64,000 nucleotides of DNA from Candidatus Nitricoxidivorans perseverans (GCA_030246985.1 CP107246.1:1924282-1988281), one strand, 5' to 3'; positions 7,814-17,132 are shown, counted from the stretch's first letter. A program made the numbers and translations. Notes: generated by a model from the sequence alone, not told the origin.

Positions 7814-8874
7814 GTTCTTCCAGTCCGGAAAAGGAACAGCCAGGGCAGGGCCAGGAAGGGCCACAGGGTGGAGGCGAGCTTGGTGAGGCCGTGGAAGTTG
7901 ATGAAATGGCCCGGATCCCAGGCTTGATAGGTGTGGGTGAGATAGGGATTGTCGGGAGCGAGGTTCACCAGGACCGTGGCGAGCAGGAGCGCCAGCGCCG
8001 CCGTCACGCGTCGCGCCGCCGCCGGCAGCCGGCCGGCGGTGATCCACAGCAGGAGGCCGGCGGCCAGCCCCACCAAGCTGCCGGGCGTGGCCCAGGCGAG
8101 CCCATTGCGGCCGTCCATCAGCAGCATGAAGGCGAAGCTCTTGCCGGCCAGCGCGGCCAGCACAAGGGCAAAGGGCAGCAGGCGAGCGGCCCGGCGGACG
8201 AGCAGGCCGGCGAGCAGGGTGGCGGCCAGGGTGTGGGCGGCCACCACGACGGCCTCGATGCGCGTGAAAGCCTGCGCGGAATAGAGCAACGGCGCAGGCA
8301 GTCCGATCAGTTCGCGCAAGCCGCCGTTGCCGAACAGCAGGGTTTCCGGATTGAACTGGGTCAGCAGCCAGAGCAGCAGCAGCAGGAGCCCGGCGTCGGC
8401 CAAGGCGCCGCGCAGGAGGAAACGCGTGCGCAAGGCGTGCAGGTGGCCGCCGTCCAGCAGCGACTGACTCCACCGCGCGCCGGCCAGTGCGCCCAGCACG
8501 CTGCCGAGGGCGTTGCAGGCGAGGTCGAGGTTCGAAGGCACGCGGCTGGGCAGGAAGTTTTGCAGGGTTTCCGTGACGAGGCTTAGGGACGTTCCGATCA
8601 GCGTCGCTCCCAGCACTGCGGCAACCAGTGGCAAATGCGAGGGCAGGCGCGGCCGCAGCGCCGCCACCCAGAGGAAGCCGAGGGGAACGTAGGCGGCGAC
8701 GTTGGCCGTCAAGTCGAAGACCGTCGTGTAGCGCGGCCAGCCGACGACAAGAAAGTCGCCGATCCCGGCCCCGGAATCGCTCCAGCCAGAGAAGGGGTAC
8801 AAGCTACCGTAGATCGCCAGCAGCGTCCAGGCAACGGCAAGGTAAAAGGGGAAAAGCGGACGTGTGTCAGGCAC
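7810..8874 (-). CDS. VanZ-like family membrane protein
   Basis: 354 residues starting at GTG 8874. Residues 1-130 form the VanZ-like four-helix module: 'YGSLYPFSGWSD', 'DLTANVAAYVPLGFLWVA', and 'ETLQNFLPSRVPSNLDLACNALGSVLGAL', where the 'FLPSR.PSNLDL..N..G..LGA' motif is diagnostic. A second half adds about six more membrane segments. VanZ relatives have poorly understood envelope roles. It sits between ubiT and the pyrophosphohydrolase with short overlaps, so it is likely part of the same long minus-strand transcript. Confidence 0.85.
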   Translation of the reverse strand: MPDTRPLFPFYLAVAWTLLAIYGSLYPFSGWSDSGAGIGDFLVVGWPRYTTVFDLTANVAAYVPLGFLWVAALRPRLPSHLPLVAAVLGATLIGTSLSLVTETLQNFLPSRVPSNLDLACNALGSVLGALAGARWSQSLLDGGHLHALRTRFLLRGALADAGLLLLLLWLLTQFNPETLLFGNGGLRELIGLPAPLLYSAQAFTRIEAVVVAAHTLAATLLAGLLVRRAARLLPFALVLAALAGKSFAFMLLMDGRNGLAWATPGSLVGLAAGLLLWITAGRLPAAARRVTAALALLLATVLVNLAPDNPYLTHTYQAWDPGHFINFHGLTKLASTLWPFLALPWLFLFRTGRT

Positions 8875-9370
8875 TGCGTGGATGCATCAGCCGCTCGCGC
8901 AGGCGGCGCAACGCTTCGGCGGGTGACAGCCGGGCCAGGTGAAGTGCGGGATCGAGGCGAGGCAGATCGATGCCGTCCAGCGTATTCTTGACCAGCAGGC
9001 CCAGGTCCGTCTCACCTTCCATCAGGAGCCGGCGGCTGAAGAACAGCGTATCCGGGTCTTCCTCGCGCGCCAGCAGGGCGATGAAGTCGCGGCTCCTGGC
9101 CGAGATGGCCAGGTCGGGCTTCGCGGCGTCGAAGATCGGCCGGAAGCCGCGCGTGCCGTAGGCGAAGCGCAGGGTCAGGCCGGCGTCGGTGACGCGGATG
9201 CTGAACCGCTTGCCGACGAGCGGCTCCAGTAGATTGCGCGGGATCATGCGGCCCAGGGCGAGATTGAGCGCCGCGATCAGCGCCAGGGTGGGCGGCAGTT
9301 GCGGCAGTCGTGCGCCGAGCTGCGCAAGCGGCGCGGGCAGCGTGAAGTCGGGAAGTTTGAAAGCTCTCAT
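8867..9370 (-). CDS. ubiT: Ubiquinone biosynthesis accessory factor UbiT
   Basis: 167 residues from the ATG at 9370, chosen because ATGA overlaps the ubiV stop; an in-frame ATG at 9382 is possible. The protein is an SCP2-type lipid-binding domain: 'LNLALGRMIPRNLLEPLVGKRFSIRVTDAGLTL', 'DLAISARSRDFIALLAREEDPDTLFFSRRLLMEGETDLGLLVKN'. UbiT binds polyprenyl intermediates in the oxygen-independent branch of ubiquinone synthesis. Its immediate partners ubiV and ubiU lie upstream in the same operon. Confidence 0.92.
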   Translation of the reverse strand: MRAFKLPDFTLPAPLAQLGARLPQLPPTLALIAALNLALGRMIPRNLLEPLVGKRFSIRVTDAGLTLRFAYGTRGFRPIFDAAKPDLAISARSRDFIALLAREEDPDTLFFSRRLLMEGETDLGLLVKNTLDGIDLPRLDPALHLARLSPAEALRRLRERLMHPRSA

Positions 9371-10221
9371 GCCTGTATCCATTCGAGTCCCGGCTGTCCA
9401 TGCCAGAAGCCGTTGCAGAAGTCGCCGGAGAGCGTTCCGCGGCCGCGGAAGGCGGCCACCACTTCCGCCGTCCCCTCCGGCTGGGGGCTGATGCGCAGGA
9501 TGTCGACGCCGGCGGCGGCCAGTCCGGGCAGGTCGGGGAGCAAATTATAGGTCTTCGCCGACTGGGTCTGGATGCCGTTGATGACCAGGAAGGGCTGGCC
9601 CTCGCGCGTCTTCGCCATCATGCCCTCGGGATAGTCGATGCACTTGAACTCGCAGGTGTCCTTCTGCAGGTTGAAGCGCCGCGCCGTGAAGCAGCGCGCC
9701 GAGTATGCGAGCGGCAGGCGGCCGAAGGCGAGCGCCTCCGTCTCCATGCCGGCGGGCAGGTGCGCGCGGATGCCGGCGAGCGTCTCGCGGCCCGCCTCCG
9801 GCGGCATCACCCAGCGCGTGGCGCCCGCCTCCGCCAGCAGGCGCAGGGTTTCGGGGTTGAAGACGTTGAGCGTCGGGCCGGCCACGAAGGGCAGCTTCGC
9901 TTCGGCGAGCAGGCGTACGGCGCCCATCTCGTTGGCCTCGACTCCGAAGCGCCCGTTGTTTACTTCGCGGCGCAGCGCCTTGAGGTCGGACTCGGATTCG
10001 ACCAGCGTCAGGGTGGAGACCCGCACCTCCTTGCCGGCCTGGATGAGACGGTTCGCCACGTCCAGCCAGTCTTCGAGCCGCAGCTCGTGGCGGCGCGAGC
10101 AGACCGTCTCGCCGACATAGACGATGTCCACCGGCATCGCGGCGACGGTTTCGTAGAAGTCGAGCGTCTGCCGCTTCGGCCAGTAGTACTGGAGCGGGCC
10201 CAGGGAAATCTTCATGTTCAT
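9367..10221 (-). CDS. ubiV: O2-independent ubiquinone hydroxylation protein UbiV (U32 peptidase family)
   Basis: 284 residues from the ATG at 10221, overlapping the ubiU stop (ATGA). Family features: 'GPLQYYWPK', 'DIVYVGETVCSRRHEL', 'FGVEANEMGAVRLLAE' and the cysteine set in 'RCFTARRFNLQKDTCEFKCIDYPEGM' that binds a [4Fe-4S] cluster. With UbiU it forms the heterodimer that hydroxylates the ubiquinone ring without oxygen; oxygen donor is prephenate in E. coli. Order ubiU-ubiV-ubiT is the standard arrangement and implies anaerobic ubiquinone use, for example with nitrate/nitrite respiration. Confidence 0.95.
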   Translation of the reverse strand: MNMKISLGPLQYYWPKRQTLDFYETVAAMPVDIVYVGETVCSRRHELRLEDWLDVANRLIQAGKEVRVSTLTLVESESDLKALRREVNNGRFGVEANEMGAVRLLAEAKLPFVAGPTLNVFNPETLRLLAEAGATRWVMPPEAGRETLAGIRAHLPAGMETEALAFGRLPLAYSARCFTARRFNLQKDTCEFKCIDYPEGMMAKTREGQPFLVINGIQTQSAKTYNLLPDLPGLAAAGVDILRISPQPEGTAEVVAAFRGRGTLSGDFCNGFWHGQPGLEWIQA

Positions 10222-11231
10222 TTCCAGGGGCGGTTGTAGGCGCCCAGCGTGTAGCTCTGGCCTTCTGAAACCTTGTTTAGGTCGGCCATCCACGCGGCCT
10301 TGGGTTCGAAGTGGACGAGGTCGCGGGCGCAGGCGTCGATGGCGTCGCGCCAGATTTTCGTCACCTGCGCCACGTAAGCGGGGCTGCGCTGCCGACCCTC
10401 GATCTTGATGGCGCGGACGCCGACGTTGATCAGCTCCGGCAGCAGCTTGAGGGTATTGAGGCTGGCCGGCTCCTCGATGGCGTAATAAGTTTCATCGTCG
10501 ACATCGAAGCGGCCCTTGCAGATCGTCGGGTAGCCGGCGCGCTCGCCTTCCTGGAAGCGGTCGATGAGGATGCCGGCCAGGCGCGTCTCCACGCCCTGCG
10601 GCGTCTGCTCCCAGCGCACCGCCTTGCCCGGCGAGCAGGCGCCGTTGCAGTTGGGCGAGGTGCCGGTGGCGTAGGCCGAGAGCGCGCAGCGGCCCTCGAC
10701 CATCACGCACAGCCCGCCGAAGCCGAAGACCTCGATCTCGACGGGGGTGTTCTTCACGACCTGTTCCACCTGCGCCATCGACAGCACGCGCGGCAGCACG
10801 GCGCGCTGGATGTCGAAGCGCTCGCGGTAGAAGTTGATCGCCTCGTAACTCGTGGCCGAGCCCTGCACCGAGAGGTGCAGCCGCAGCTCCGGGTGGGCGC
10901 GGCGGGCGTAGTCCATGAGGCCCGGATCGGCCAGGATGACGGCGTCCACGCCGAAGTCGGCGGCCTTGTCCACGGCGGCGGTCCAGCGAGCCCAGTTGTC
11001 GGCCTGGGGATAGGTATTCAGGGCGATCAGCACCTTCGCGCCGCGGTCGTGGGCGTAGCGGACGCCTTCGCGCAACTGGGCGTCGTCGAAGTTCAGGCCC
11101 GTGAAGTTTCGGGCGTTGGTGTCGTCGCGGAAGCCCGCATAGACGCAGTCGGCGCCGTTGTCGACGGCGGCCTTGAGCGCCGGCAGGCCGCCGGCGGGGC
11201 AGACGAGTTCTAAGGAAGCGGAACCGGGCAT
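10218..11231 (-). CDS. ubiU: O2-independent ubiquinone hydroxylation protein UbiU (U32 peptidase family)
   Basis: 337 residues from the ATG at 11231 (MPGSASLELVCPAGGLPALK), which matches family starts; the 25-residue in-frame extension upstream is not conserved in character. Motifs: 'VDNGADCVYAGFRDDTNARNF', 'ALNTYPQ', 'VFGFGGLCVMVEGRCALSAY' and 'PNCNGACSPGKAVRW' with the cluster cysteines, 'TICKGRF' and the 'IKIEGRQRSPAYVAQVTKIWR' end typical of U32 proteins. It forms a [4Fe-4S] heterodimer with UbiV. First gene of the ubiUVT operon, continuing into the VanZ-like and pyrophosphohydrolase genes. Confidence 0.95.
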   Translation of the reverse strand: MPGSASLELVCPAGGLPALKAAVDNGADCVYAGFRDDTNARNFTGLNFDDAQLREGVRYAHDRGAKVLIALNTYPQADNWARWTAAVDKAADFGVDAVILADPGLMDYARRAHPELRLHLSVQGSATSYEAINFYRERFDIQRAVLPRVLSMAQVEQVVKNTPVEIEVFGFGGLCVMVEGRCALSAYATGTSPNCNGACSPGKAVRWEQTPQGVETRLAGILIDRFQEGERAGYPTICKGRFDVDDETYYAIEEPASLNTLKLLPELINVGVRAIKIEGRQRSPAYVAQVTKIWRDAIDACARDLVHFEPKAAWMADLNKVSEGQSYTLGAYNRPWK

Positions 11232-11311
11232 GGGAGGAACGACGCTTTTGAAAATCGCACAGATACGCAGTTTAGCGGAAACCGGCCCCGCAAATGCCCA
11301 TGGCACCTATG

Positions 11312-11330
11312 GGGATACCCGTCGTATCCC
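11312..11330 (-). terminator. Possible hairpin between the TonB receptor gene and ubiU
   Basis: GGGATAC (11312-11318) and GTATCCC (11324-11330) form a 7-bp perfect stem with a 5-nt loop, 8 bp beyond the TonB-receptor stop on the minus strand. There is no T-run after it, so a factor-independent terminator is not certain. Confidence 0.35.
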
Positions 11331-11337
11331 GGGCCGG

Positions 11338-13287
11338 CTAAAACTTGTACCGTACTTCCCCGTAGAAATTGCGCCCGGGAAGCGGCAGGTTGTTCCAGAG
11401 CGACGTGCTCGAGTATTCCCGCGCATCCTTGTCGAACAGATTGCGGATGGATGCCGCGAACTCCCATTCCCTGTCGTGCAGGTATCGGACCGTGGTGTCC
11501 GCCAGCGCAAAGGAACCCAATGGCGAACGCGCATCGCCGGGCTTGAGGGGCCGGCTGTCGAACCATTTGGCCTGGAGGTTCCAGTTCCACTTCGGCAGGA
11601 ATGCCCAGTCCGCGCGCAGATAGGCCTGCGTCATGGGGATCGACGCGTCGCGCAAGGGTGACGTGACGTCCTCGCTCTTCATGTGCGACAGGTTGCCGGA
11701 CAGGCGCAGCGCGCGGGTTGCCTGCCACTGGGCCTCCAGTTCGATGCCGCGCGTGACGAAGCGATCGAAATTCTGGAATCTGTACGGCGACGGCACTTCC
11801 GGCGCGATGACCTGCGTGCGCTCGAAATCGTACAGGTTCACGCCCAGCCTGAGATCCCGCGAGGCCAGCCAGGAAAGCGAGCCCTCCCAGGTTTTCGACC
11901 GCTCCGGCTTCAGGCCGGGATTGGGCGGGTTGGCGGAGGTCGTGAGATGAAGCTCCAGATAGGAGGGTGCCCTGAACGCCTGCCCATACATCAGCTTCGC
12001 CGTGAGCCGGTCCGTGGCCTGCCAGACCAGCGCCAGGCGGGGATTGAGCGTGCCGCCGAAATCGGAATACCGGTCGTAGCGCACCCCCGCCGTCAATTCC
12101 CAGTCCCTGGCGAGGCTCCAGATATCCTGAAGGAATACATAGCCGGTCCTGCGCTTTTGCGGCGCGTCCAGGGGTTTCGGCACCCCGTCCCAATATTGGC
12201 TGAACGCGTACAGATCCTGTATCTGCAAGCCGCCGCCCATACGCAGCGCATGGTTCCGGAAGCCGCTGTAGGTAGTACTGGCCTCGAAATTCAGGCGGCG
12301 CTCCGACGAGTCCATCTGATTCAGGTTGACGGTGCCCGCGATGCCCTCCCAGAAACCGTTGCCCGAGCTGTATTCGATGTCCCGATAGCGCAGTTCGGCG
12401 TTGAGCCCCCAGTCCGGCGCAAACTCCGGGTTGTCGTAGAACAGCGCCAGATTGGCCTGGCGATCATTCGCCCGGGTCCGCGGGTCGAGGACGGCGGCGC
12501 CAGTCAGGCCGATCTGGACGTTGCCGTGCCGCGTGTGATCGGCCAGCATGCGCCAGTTCCCCTTGCCGACGGACAGGTGCAGGTCCGTGTTGTCCCAGGC
12601 GTACTCGGCGTTCCCGGCGGTGTCGCTCCTCGCCCGGGCGATGTAGGGATCGTGGCCGTCGGTGTGCGACACATCCGCCGTAAAGGCGATGTCGAGCCCG
12701 TTCCACTGCGTGCCGTGCCGCACCCAGGCCGCCCGGCTGCCGAAGCTGCCGGCCCGCACGCCGGCCTCGGATTGCTCGATCTTTCCAGCGGTTTTCGTGA
12801 TGACATTGATCACGCCGGCGGAGGCGTCCGAGCCGAACAGGGCGGAACCGGGGCCGCGGATGATCTCGATGCGCTCGATCATGTTCGCCGGCATTCCCTT
12901 CCAGAAGATGCCGGGCGACCACACCAGATCCTTGGCGGGCGCGCCGTTCACCATCAGCAGCACATTGGCGCCGGAAGCGCCGCGGAAGGTGATCAGCGGC
13001 TTGAAGCCGAACAGATTGGTCTTGACGTAGATGCCCGGTACGGCTTGCAGGATATCCATGAGATTGTCCGCGCCGGTGGCCCTGACGTCTTCCGCCGTGA
13101 TGACCGAAATCACGGAGGGCGCCCTGGAGAGGCTTTGCCTGGTATTGGTGGAGATGGTGACTTTTATCGCCATCAACTCTTCCAGGCTCAATGACAGCAA
13201 CTGCTCCAGCTTCTCGTCGGCATGCGCTTGGACGGAAAGCACATGGCACAGACCAAGGATCGGTACGATGAGAGTGCGTTTTGTCAT
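11338..13287 (-). CDS. TonB-dependent outer membrane receptor
   Basis: 649 residues with a signal peptide (cleavage near AHADEKL). A plug domain follows: 'SVISVITAEDVRATGADNLMDILQAVPGIYV', 'ANVLLMVNGAP', 'IERIEIIRGPGSALFGSDASAGVINVITK'. The rest is a beta-barrel, ending 'NLPLPGRNFYGEVRYKF' with the terminal aromatic expected of outer-membrane proteins. Resembles BtuB/CirA-type receptors. No riboswitch or Fur box was recognised upstream, so the ligand (siderophore, haem or other) is unknown. The start was taken at the ATG at 13287, which gives a proper signal peptide. Confidence 0.9.
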   Translation of the reverse strand: MTKRTLIVPILGLCHVLSVQAHADEKLEQLLSLSLEELMAIKVTISTNTRQSLSRAPSVISVITAEDVRATGADNLMDILQAVPGIYVKTNLFGFKPLITFRGASGANVLLMVNGAPAKDLVWSPGIFWKGMPANMIERIEIIRGPGSALFGSDASAGVINVITKTAGKIEQSEAGVRAGSFGSRAAWVRHGTQWNGLDIAFTADVSHTDGHDPYIARARSDTAGNAEYAWDNTDLHLSVGKGNWRMLADHTRHGNVQIGLTGAAVLDPRTRANDRQANLALFYDNPEFAPDWGLNAELRYRDIEYSSGNGFWEGIAGTVNLNQMDSSERRLNFEASTTYSGFRNHALRMGGGLQIQDLYAFSQYWDGVPKPLDAPQKRRTGYVFLQDIWSLARDWELTAGVRYDRYSDFGGTLNPRLALVWQATDRLTAKLMYGQAFRAPSYLELHLTTSANPPNPGLKPERSKTWEGSLSWLASRDLRLGVNLYDFERTQVIAPEVPSPYRFQNFDRFVTRGIELEAQWQATRALRLSGNLSHMKSEDVTSPLRDASIPMTQAYLRADWAFLPKWNWNLQAKWFDSRPLKPGDARSPLGSFALADTTVRYLHDREWEFAASIRNLFDKDAREYSSTSLWNNLPLPGRNFYGEVRYKF

Positions 13288-13406
13288 GCCCCCTCCAACA
13301 TGGCAGCGCGGCGGTGTTTCTATAACTTTCGTATTGTATTGTAAAGCATCTCGACGTAATGAATTCCCCTCGGGTCAATGATGGGGAGGATGCCCGCCAT
13401 TTGGCG

Positions 13407-14462
13407 TCATCGCACCTTGATCTCCGTCCACATGCGCGAAAGGCTGCGGCGCAGCTTCGGGTCGAAGTCGCGCAGCATTTCGAGTTTCGGAAGCGTCTCC
13501 GGCGGCGGAAAGATGGCGGGCTCTGCGGCGATTTCCGGCCGGATGTGCGGCATCGCCGCCGCGTTGGTGTTGCCCGCGCCGATCAGGTTCGAGACGTCGG
13601 CCGCGTTTTCGCCTTCGAGCATGAAGTCGATGAACCGGTGCGCGAGGTCGGGCCGCGCGCCGGATTTGTGGATCACGAAGCTGTCGACGGCCAGCACCGC
13701 CCCCTCCTTCGGCGTCGTGAAGTCGATCGTGAATGGCCGACCCGCCGCCTTCGCGTCCTCCCGCGCCCGGAACATGTCGTTGCTGTAGCCGTGGGCGACC
13801 CAGATGTTGCCGATGGCCAGGTCCTTGATGTAGGTGCTGTTGGAAAAGGTCGCCCAGTACGGCTTGGCGCGCAGGATCAGGCGCTTGGCCTCCTCCCATT
13901 GCGCCGGGTCGCGCGACTGCGCCGAGTGGCCGAGGTATTTCATCGCCGCCGCCATCAGCTCGCGCTGCGAGTTGAGCACCGTCACCCGGCCCTTGATCTT
14001 CTCAAGGTGCCTCGGCTCGAAGATCAGCGCCCAGGTGTCCGTGGGCAGCCCCAGATCCCGCATCTTCCCGGCGTTGACGCCGATCAGCGTCACCGTGGTG
14101 GCGTAGGGCGCCGAATGGCGGTTGCCGGGATCGAACCATGGGTCGCGGAATTCCGGCTTGACGTTGCCGAGGTTGGGCAGCCGCGGCTTGTCGAGCGTGC
14201 GCAGCGCGCCGCGCCGGATCAGCGATTCGACGGCGTTGCCCGTCGGCACCAGCAGGTCGTAGCCGACCGCGCCGGCCTCCAGCTTGGCCAGCATCTCCTC
14301 GTTGTCCGAGTAGTAGTCCTGCTTCACGCGGCAGCCGCAACGCCGCTCGAAGCGCCGTAGCGTCTCGTCGGAGATGTAGTTGTTCCAGTTATACAGGTGG
14401 AGCACGCCCTCGGCGCGGGCGAGCCCGGCCACGAGCAGCAGGACGAGCCAGGCGAGCCTCAC
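13407..14462 (-). CDS. potF: Polyamine ABC transporter periplasmic binding protein (PotF/PotD type)
   Basis: 351 residues from a GTG at 14462 that overlaps the potI stop (GTGA). A short signal peptide (MRLAWLVLLLVAGLARA) precedes 'EGVLHLYNWNNYISDETLRRFE', the hallmark opening of spermidine/putrescine-binding proteins. Further motifs are 'YDLLVPTGNAVESLIRRGALR', 'YATTVTLIGVN' and 'WVAHGYSNDM'. It captures polyamines in the periplasm for the PotGHI importer encoded immediately upstream on the same strand. Whether putrescine or spermidine is preferred cannot be decided by eye. Confidence 0.92.
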   Translation of the reverse strand: MRLAWLVLLLVAGLARAEGVLHLYNWNNYISDETLRRFERRCGCRVKQDYYSDNEEMLAKLEAGAVGYDLLVPTGNAVESLIRRGALRTLDKPRLPNLGNVKPEFRDPWFDPGNRHSAPYATTVTLIGVNAGKMRDLGLPTDTWALIFEPRHLEKIKGRVTVLNSQRELMAAAMKYLGHSAQSRDPAQWEEAKRLILRAKPYWATFSNSTYIKDLAIGNIWVAHGYSNDMFRAREDAKAAGRPFTIDFTTPKEGAVLAVDSFVIHKSGARPDLAHRFIDFMLEGENAADVSNLIGAGNTNAAAMPHIRPEIAAEPAIFPPPETLPKLEMLRDFDPKLRRSLSRMWTEIKVR

Positions 14463-15238
14463 CCCCGCTCCTTCAGCACATCTGGCGCGAAACGGCTGGC
14501 GAAGAAGATCAGCGTCAGCGTCAGCGCCATCAGCAGCGTCGACACGGCGTTCACCTCGGGCGTCACCGCGACCTTGATCATCGAGTAGATCTGCAAGGGA
14601 AGGGTGGTGACGCCGACGCCGGCGACGAAGAAGGTGATGACGAAGTCGTCGATGCTGAGCGTGAAGCTCATCAGGAATCCCGCCACGAGCGCAGGCAGGA
14701 TCAGGGGCAGGGTGATGCGGCGGAAGGTCAGCCATGGCGAGGCGCCGAGGTCGCGCGCCGCCTCGAAGATGCTTTCGTCCATGCCGGCCAGCCGCGCGCG
14801 CACGATCACGGCGACGAAGCCGATCGAGAAGGTGGTGTGCGCGATGAGGATGGAGAGGAAGCCGAGCGTGAGGTCGAGCGACTGGCGGAAGAAGAGCAGC
14901 AGCGAGACGCCGAGCAGTATCTCCGGCATGGCCACCGGCGTGAGCACCAGCAGCGGCAGCCAGCGGAACCGGTAGCGGTGCATGGCGAGCCCCGCCATGG
15001 CGCCCAGCACCGTCGAGATCGAGGAGGAGAGCAGCGCGATCAGCAGCGAGTTGGCCGCGGCGCGCAGCATCTCCCCGTCGCCGAGGAGTTTTCCGTACCA
15101 GTCGAGCGTGAAGCCGACCCACTGCGCGTTGAGCATGGAGTCGTTGAAGGAGAACAGCACGACGACCGCGAGCGGAATGTAGAGGAAGGCATACACCGCG
15201 AGAGACGCGCTCCACAGCCAGAATGCGGATCGCTTCAC
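14459..15238 (-). CDS. potI: Polyamine ABC transporter permease PotI
   Basis: 259 residues, six membrane segments, with the binding-protein-dependent permease EAA loop 'ESIFEAARDLGASPWLTFRRITLPLI' at about 175-200. The N-terminus 'VVVLFSFNDSMLNAQWVGFTLDWYGKLL' is typical of PotI/PotC. It overlaps potH upstream and potF downstream by 4 bp each, giving a tightly coupled potG-potH-potI-potF operon. Confidence 0.93.
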   Translation of the reverse strand: MKRSAFWLWSASLAVYAFLYIPLAVVVLFSFNDSMLNAQWVGFTLDWYGKLLGDGEMLRAAANSLLIALLSSSISTVLGAMAGLAMHRYRFRWLPLLVLTPVAMPEILLGVSLLLFFRQSLDLTLGFLSILIAHTTFSIGFVAVIVRARLAGMDESIFEAARDLGASPWLTFRRITLPLILPALVAGFLMSFTLSIDDFVITFFVAGVGVTTLPLQIYSMIKVAVTPEVNAVSTLLMALTLTLIFFASRFAPDVLKERG

Positions 15239-16038
15239 GATACTGCCTCAGTGCCGTGCAGTCCGCGCCGCGCCGCCCAGGCGGTGAGGCCGGCGAGCGC
15301 CAACACCGCGACGGTCAGCAGGATCGAGAGCGCCGAGCCGAGCGGCCAGTCGCGGTTGTCGAGGAACTGCTCCTTGATGAGGTTGCCGATCAGGAGGTCG
15401 CCGGTGCCGCCGAGCAGCTCCGGTACGGCGAACATGCCGAGCACGGGGATGAACACCAGCGCCGAGCCGGAGAAGATGCCCGGCAGCGAGAGCGGGAAGG
15501 TGACGCGCCAGAAGCGCGTCCAGGCGGAAGCGCCGAGGTCCTGCGCGGCTTCGAGCAGGGCGGGATCGTGCTTTTCGAGGTTGATGTAGAGCGGCAGAAT
15601 CATGAAGGGCAGGTGCACATAGACCATGCCGACGATCACCGCGAAGGGCGTGTAGAGCAGGCCCGCCGGCCCGAGCAGCATGATCCAGGCGTAGATGCGC
15701 ACGAGGAAGTTGCTCGCGAAGGGCAGGATGACGAGCAGCACCAGCAGGTCGCGGCGCTTTTTCGGACTCTTCGCGATCAGCCAGGCCAGCGGGTAGGCCA
15801 GCACGACGCAGATCAGCGTGGAGAGGCCGGCGACGAGGAAAGAGCGGGCGAAGATTTCCGCGTAGATCGCGTCGCCGAGCAGGAAGCGGTAGGCCTCTGT
15901 CGAGGGCGCGGCGAAGGGCGCGAGCCCGCCGAACTCGCCCGGCTCGCGGAAGCCCGCCGCGACGACGATCAGCGCCGGGGCCAGGAAGAAGGCCAGCAGG
16001 AACAGCGTCGGTGGCAGGGTGACGAACCACTTAGCCAC
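15235..16038 (-). CDS. potH: Polyamine ABC transporter permease PotH
   Basis: 267 residues from a GTG at 16038, which overlaps the potG stop by 8 bp; the longer in-frame ATG at 16095 would run 65 bp into potG and adds non-conserved residues. Six membrane segments, EAA loop 'LLEAAQDLGASAWTRFWRVTFPLSLPG', and the PotB/PotH-specific 'LLVILPFASNFLVRIYAWIMLL'. Partner of PotI in the inner-membrane channel. Confidence 0.92.
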   Translation of the reverse strand: MAKWFVTLPPTLFLLAFFLAPALIVVAAGFREPGEFGGLAPFAAPSTEAYRFLLGDAIYAEIFARSFLVAGLSTLICVVLAYPLAWLIAKSPKKRRDLLVLLVILPFASNFLVRIYAWIMLLGPAGLLYTPFAVIVGMVYVHLPFMILPLYINLEKHDPALLEAAQDLGASAWTRFWRVTFPLSLPGIFSGSALVFIPVLGMFAVPELLGGTGDLLIGNLIKEQFLDNRDWPLGSALSILLTVAVLALAGLTAWAARRGLHGTEAVS

Positions 16039-17116
16039 GGAGGAATACCCCCGCGTCCTGCCGCCAGCAGACGGCGACCGGGTCGCCGACCTCATGGAAC
16101 TTGGCGCGCCCCGGCGCCGCGTTGGGCATCAGCGCCTCGAGGAGGAAGCCGTTGGCGAGTTCGATCTTGTAGTGCGTCACGTCGCCGAGGTACAGCAGCG
16201 CCTTGACGCGGCCCTCGAAGCGGTTCTTGAGGTCGGCCGATTCCCGGTGGCCGAACACGCGGATCAGTTCGGGTCGCAGCGCGAAGGCGCCGCGTTCGCC
16301 TGGCTTGAGCGGCCGCGGGTCGGTGGCCTCGATGTCGCCCAGCCCCGGCGCGGCGAGGTGCAGCAGCACCTTGCTCGCCGCCTTCACCTCGACCTCGATC
16401 AGGTTGCATTTTCCGATGAAGTCGGCGACGAAGCGGTTGGCGGGCTGGGTGTAGAGCTTGTCCGGTTCGTCGCACTGCTCGACATGTCCCTCGCGCATCA
16501 CGGCGATGCGGTGCGCGAGCGCGAGCGCCTCCTGCTGCGAGTGGGTGACGAAGACGAAGGTGATGCCGACCTCGCGCTGGAGCGCGATCAGGTCGCCCTG
16601 CATCTCGACGCGCAGCTTGGCGTCGAGCGCGCCGAGCGGCTCGTCGAGCAGCAGTAGGCGCGGCTTGTTCACCAGCCCGCGCGCGAGCGCCACGCGCTGC
16701 TTCTGTCCGCCGGACAGCTCGTTTGGAAAACTGCAGGCCTTGTCATCGAGATGTACCAGGGCCAGGGTCTCGGCCACGCGCCGCCTGATCTCGTCCTTCG
16801 GACTTCCCGCCATTTCCAGCGGAAATGCGACGTTGCCGGCGACCGTCATGTGCGGGAAGAGCGCGTAGCTCTGGAACACCGTGTGCAGGGGCCGCTTCTC
16901 CGGCGGGATGCCGGCGAGCGAAACGCCGTCGAGCAGGATGTCGCCCTCGTCCGGCGCGTCGAAGCCGGCGATCATGCGCAGGATGGTGGTCTTTCCGCAG
17001 CCCGAGGGGCCGAGCAGAGTGAAGAACTCGCCGGCCCCGATCGACAGCGAGACATCCTTGACCGCTTCGAGGCTGCCGAAGCGGCGCGTGAGGTTCTTCA
17101 GTTCCAGGAGCGCCAT
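16031..17116 (-). CDS. potG: Polyamine ABC transporter ATP-binding protein PotG
   Basis: 361 residues. Walker A GPSGCGKT at about 37-44, Q-loop 'VFQSYALFPHM', signature LSGGQKQR, Walker B 'LLLLDEPLGALD', switch 'VFVTHSQQEAL'. The C-terminal TOBE-type region (from about residue 240) is present, with 'FALRPELIRVF'. Energises polyamine import with PotHI. First gene of the operon; only 16 bp separate its start from the end of the upstream symporter gene, so read-through from ubiB/symporter transcription is possible. Confidence 0.94.
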   Translation of the reverse strand: MALLELKNLTRRFGSLEAVKDVSLSIGAGEFFTLLGPSGCGKTTILRMIAGFDAPDEGDILLDGVSLAGIPPEKRPLHTVFQSYALFPHMTVAGNVAFPLEMAGSPKDEIRRRVAETLALVHLDDKACSFPNELSGGQKQRVALARGLVNKPRLLLLDEPLGALDAKLRVEMQGDLIALQREVGITFVFVTHSQQEALALAHRIAVMREGHVEQCDEPDKLYTQPANRFVADFIGKCNLIEVEVKAASKVLLHLAAPGLGDIEATDPRPLKPGERGAFALRPELIRVFGHRESADLKNRFEGRVKALLYLGDVTHYKIELANGFLLEALMPNAAPGRAKFHEVGDPVAVCWRQDAGVFLRG

Positions 17117-17132
17117 GGCACCCCCATTCTAG

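Noticed and set aside
11231-11306. 25-residue N-terminal extension of UbiU from the ATG at 11306
   Set aside because: The conserved start SLELVCPAGG follows directly after the ATG at 11231; the extension shows no family character.
16039-16095. Longer PotH start at the ATG at 16095
   Set aside because: It would add 19 Arg/Ser/Gly-rich residues inside the potG coding region; the GTG at 16038 gives the expected short overlap and an N-terminal membrane helix.
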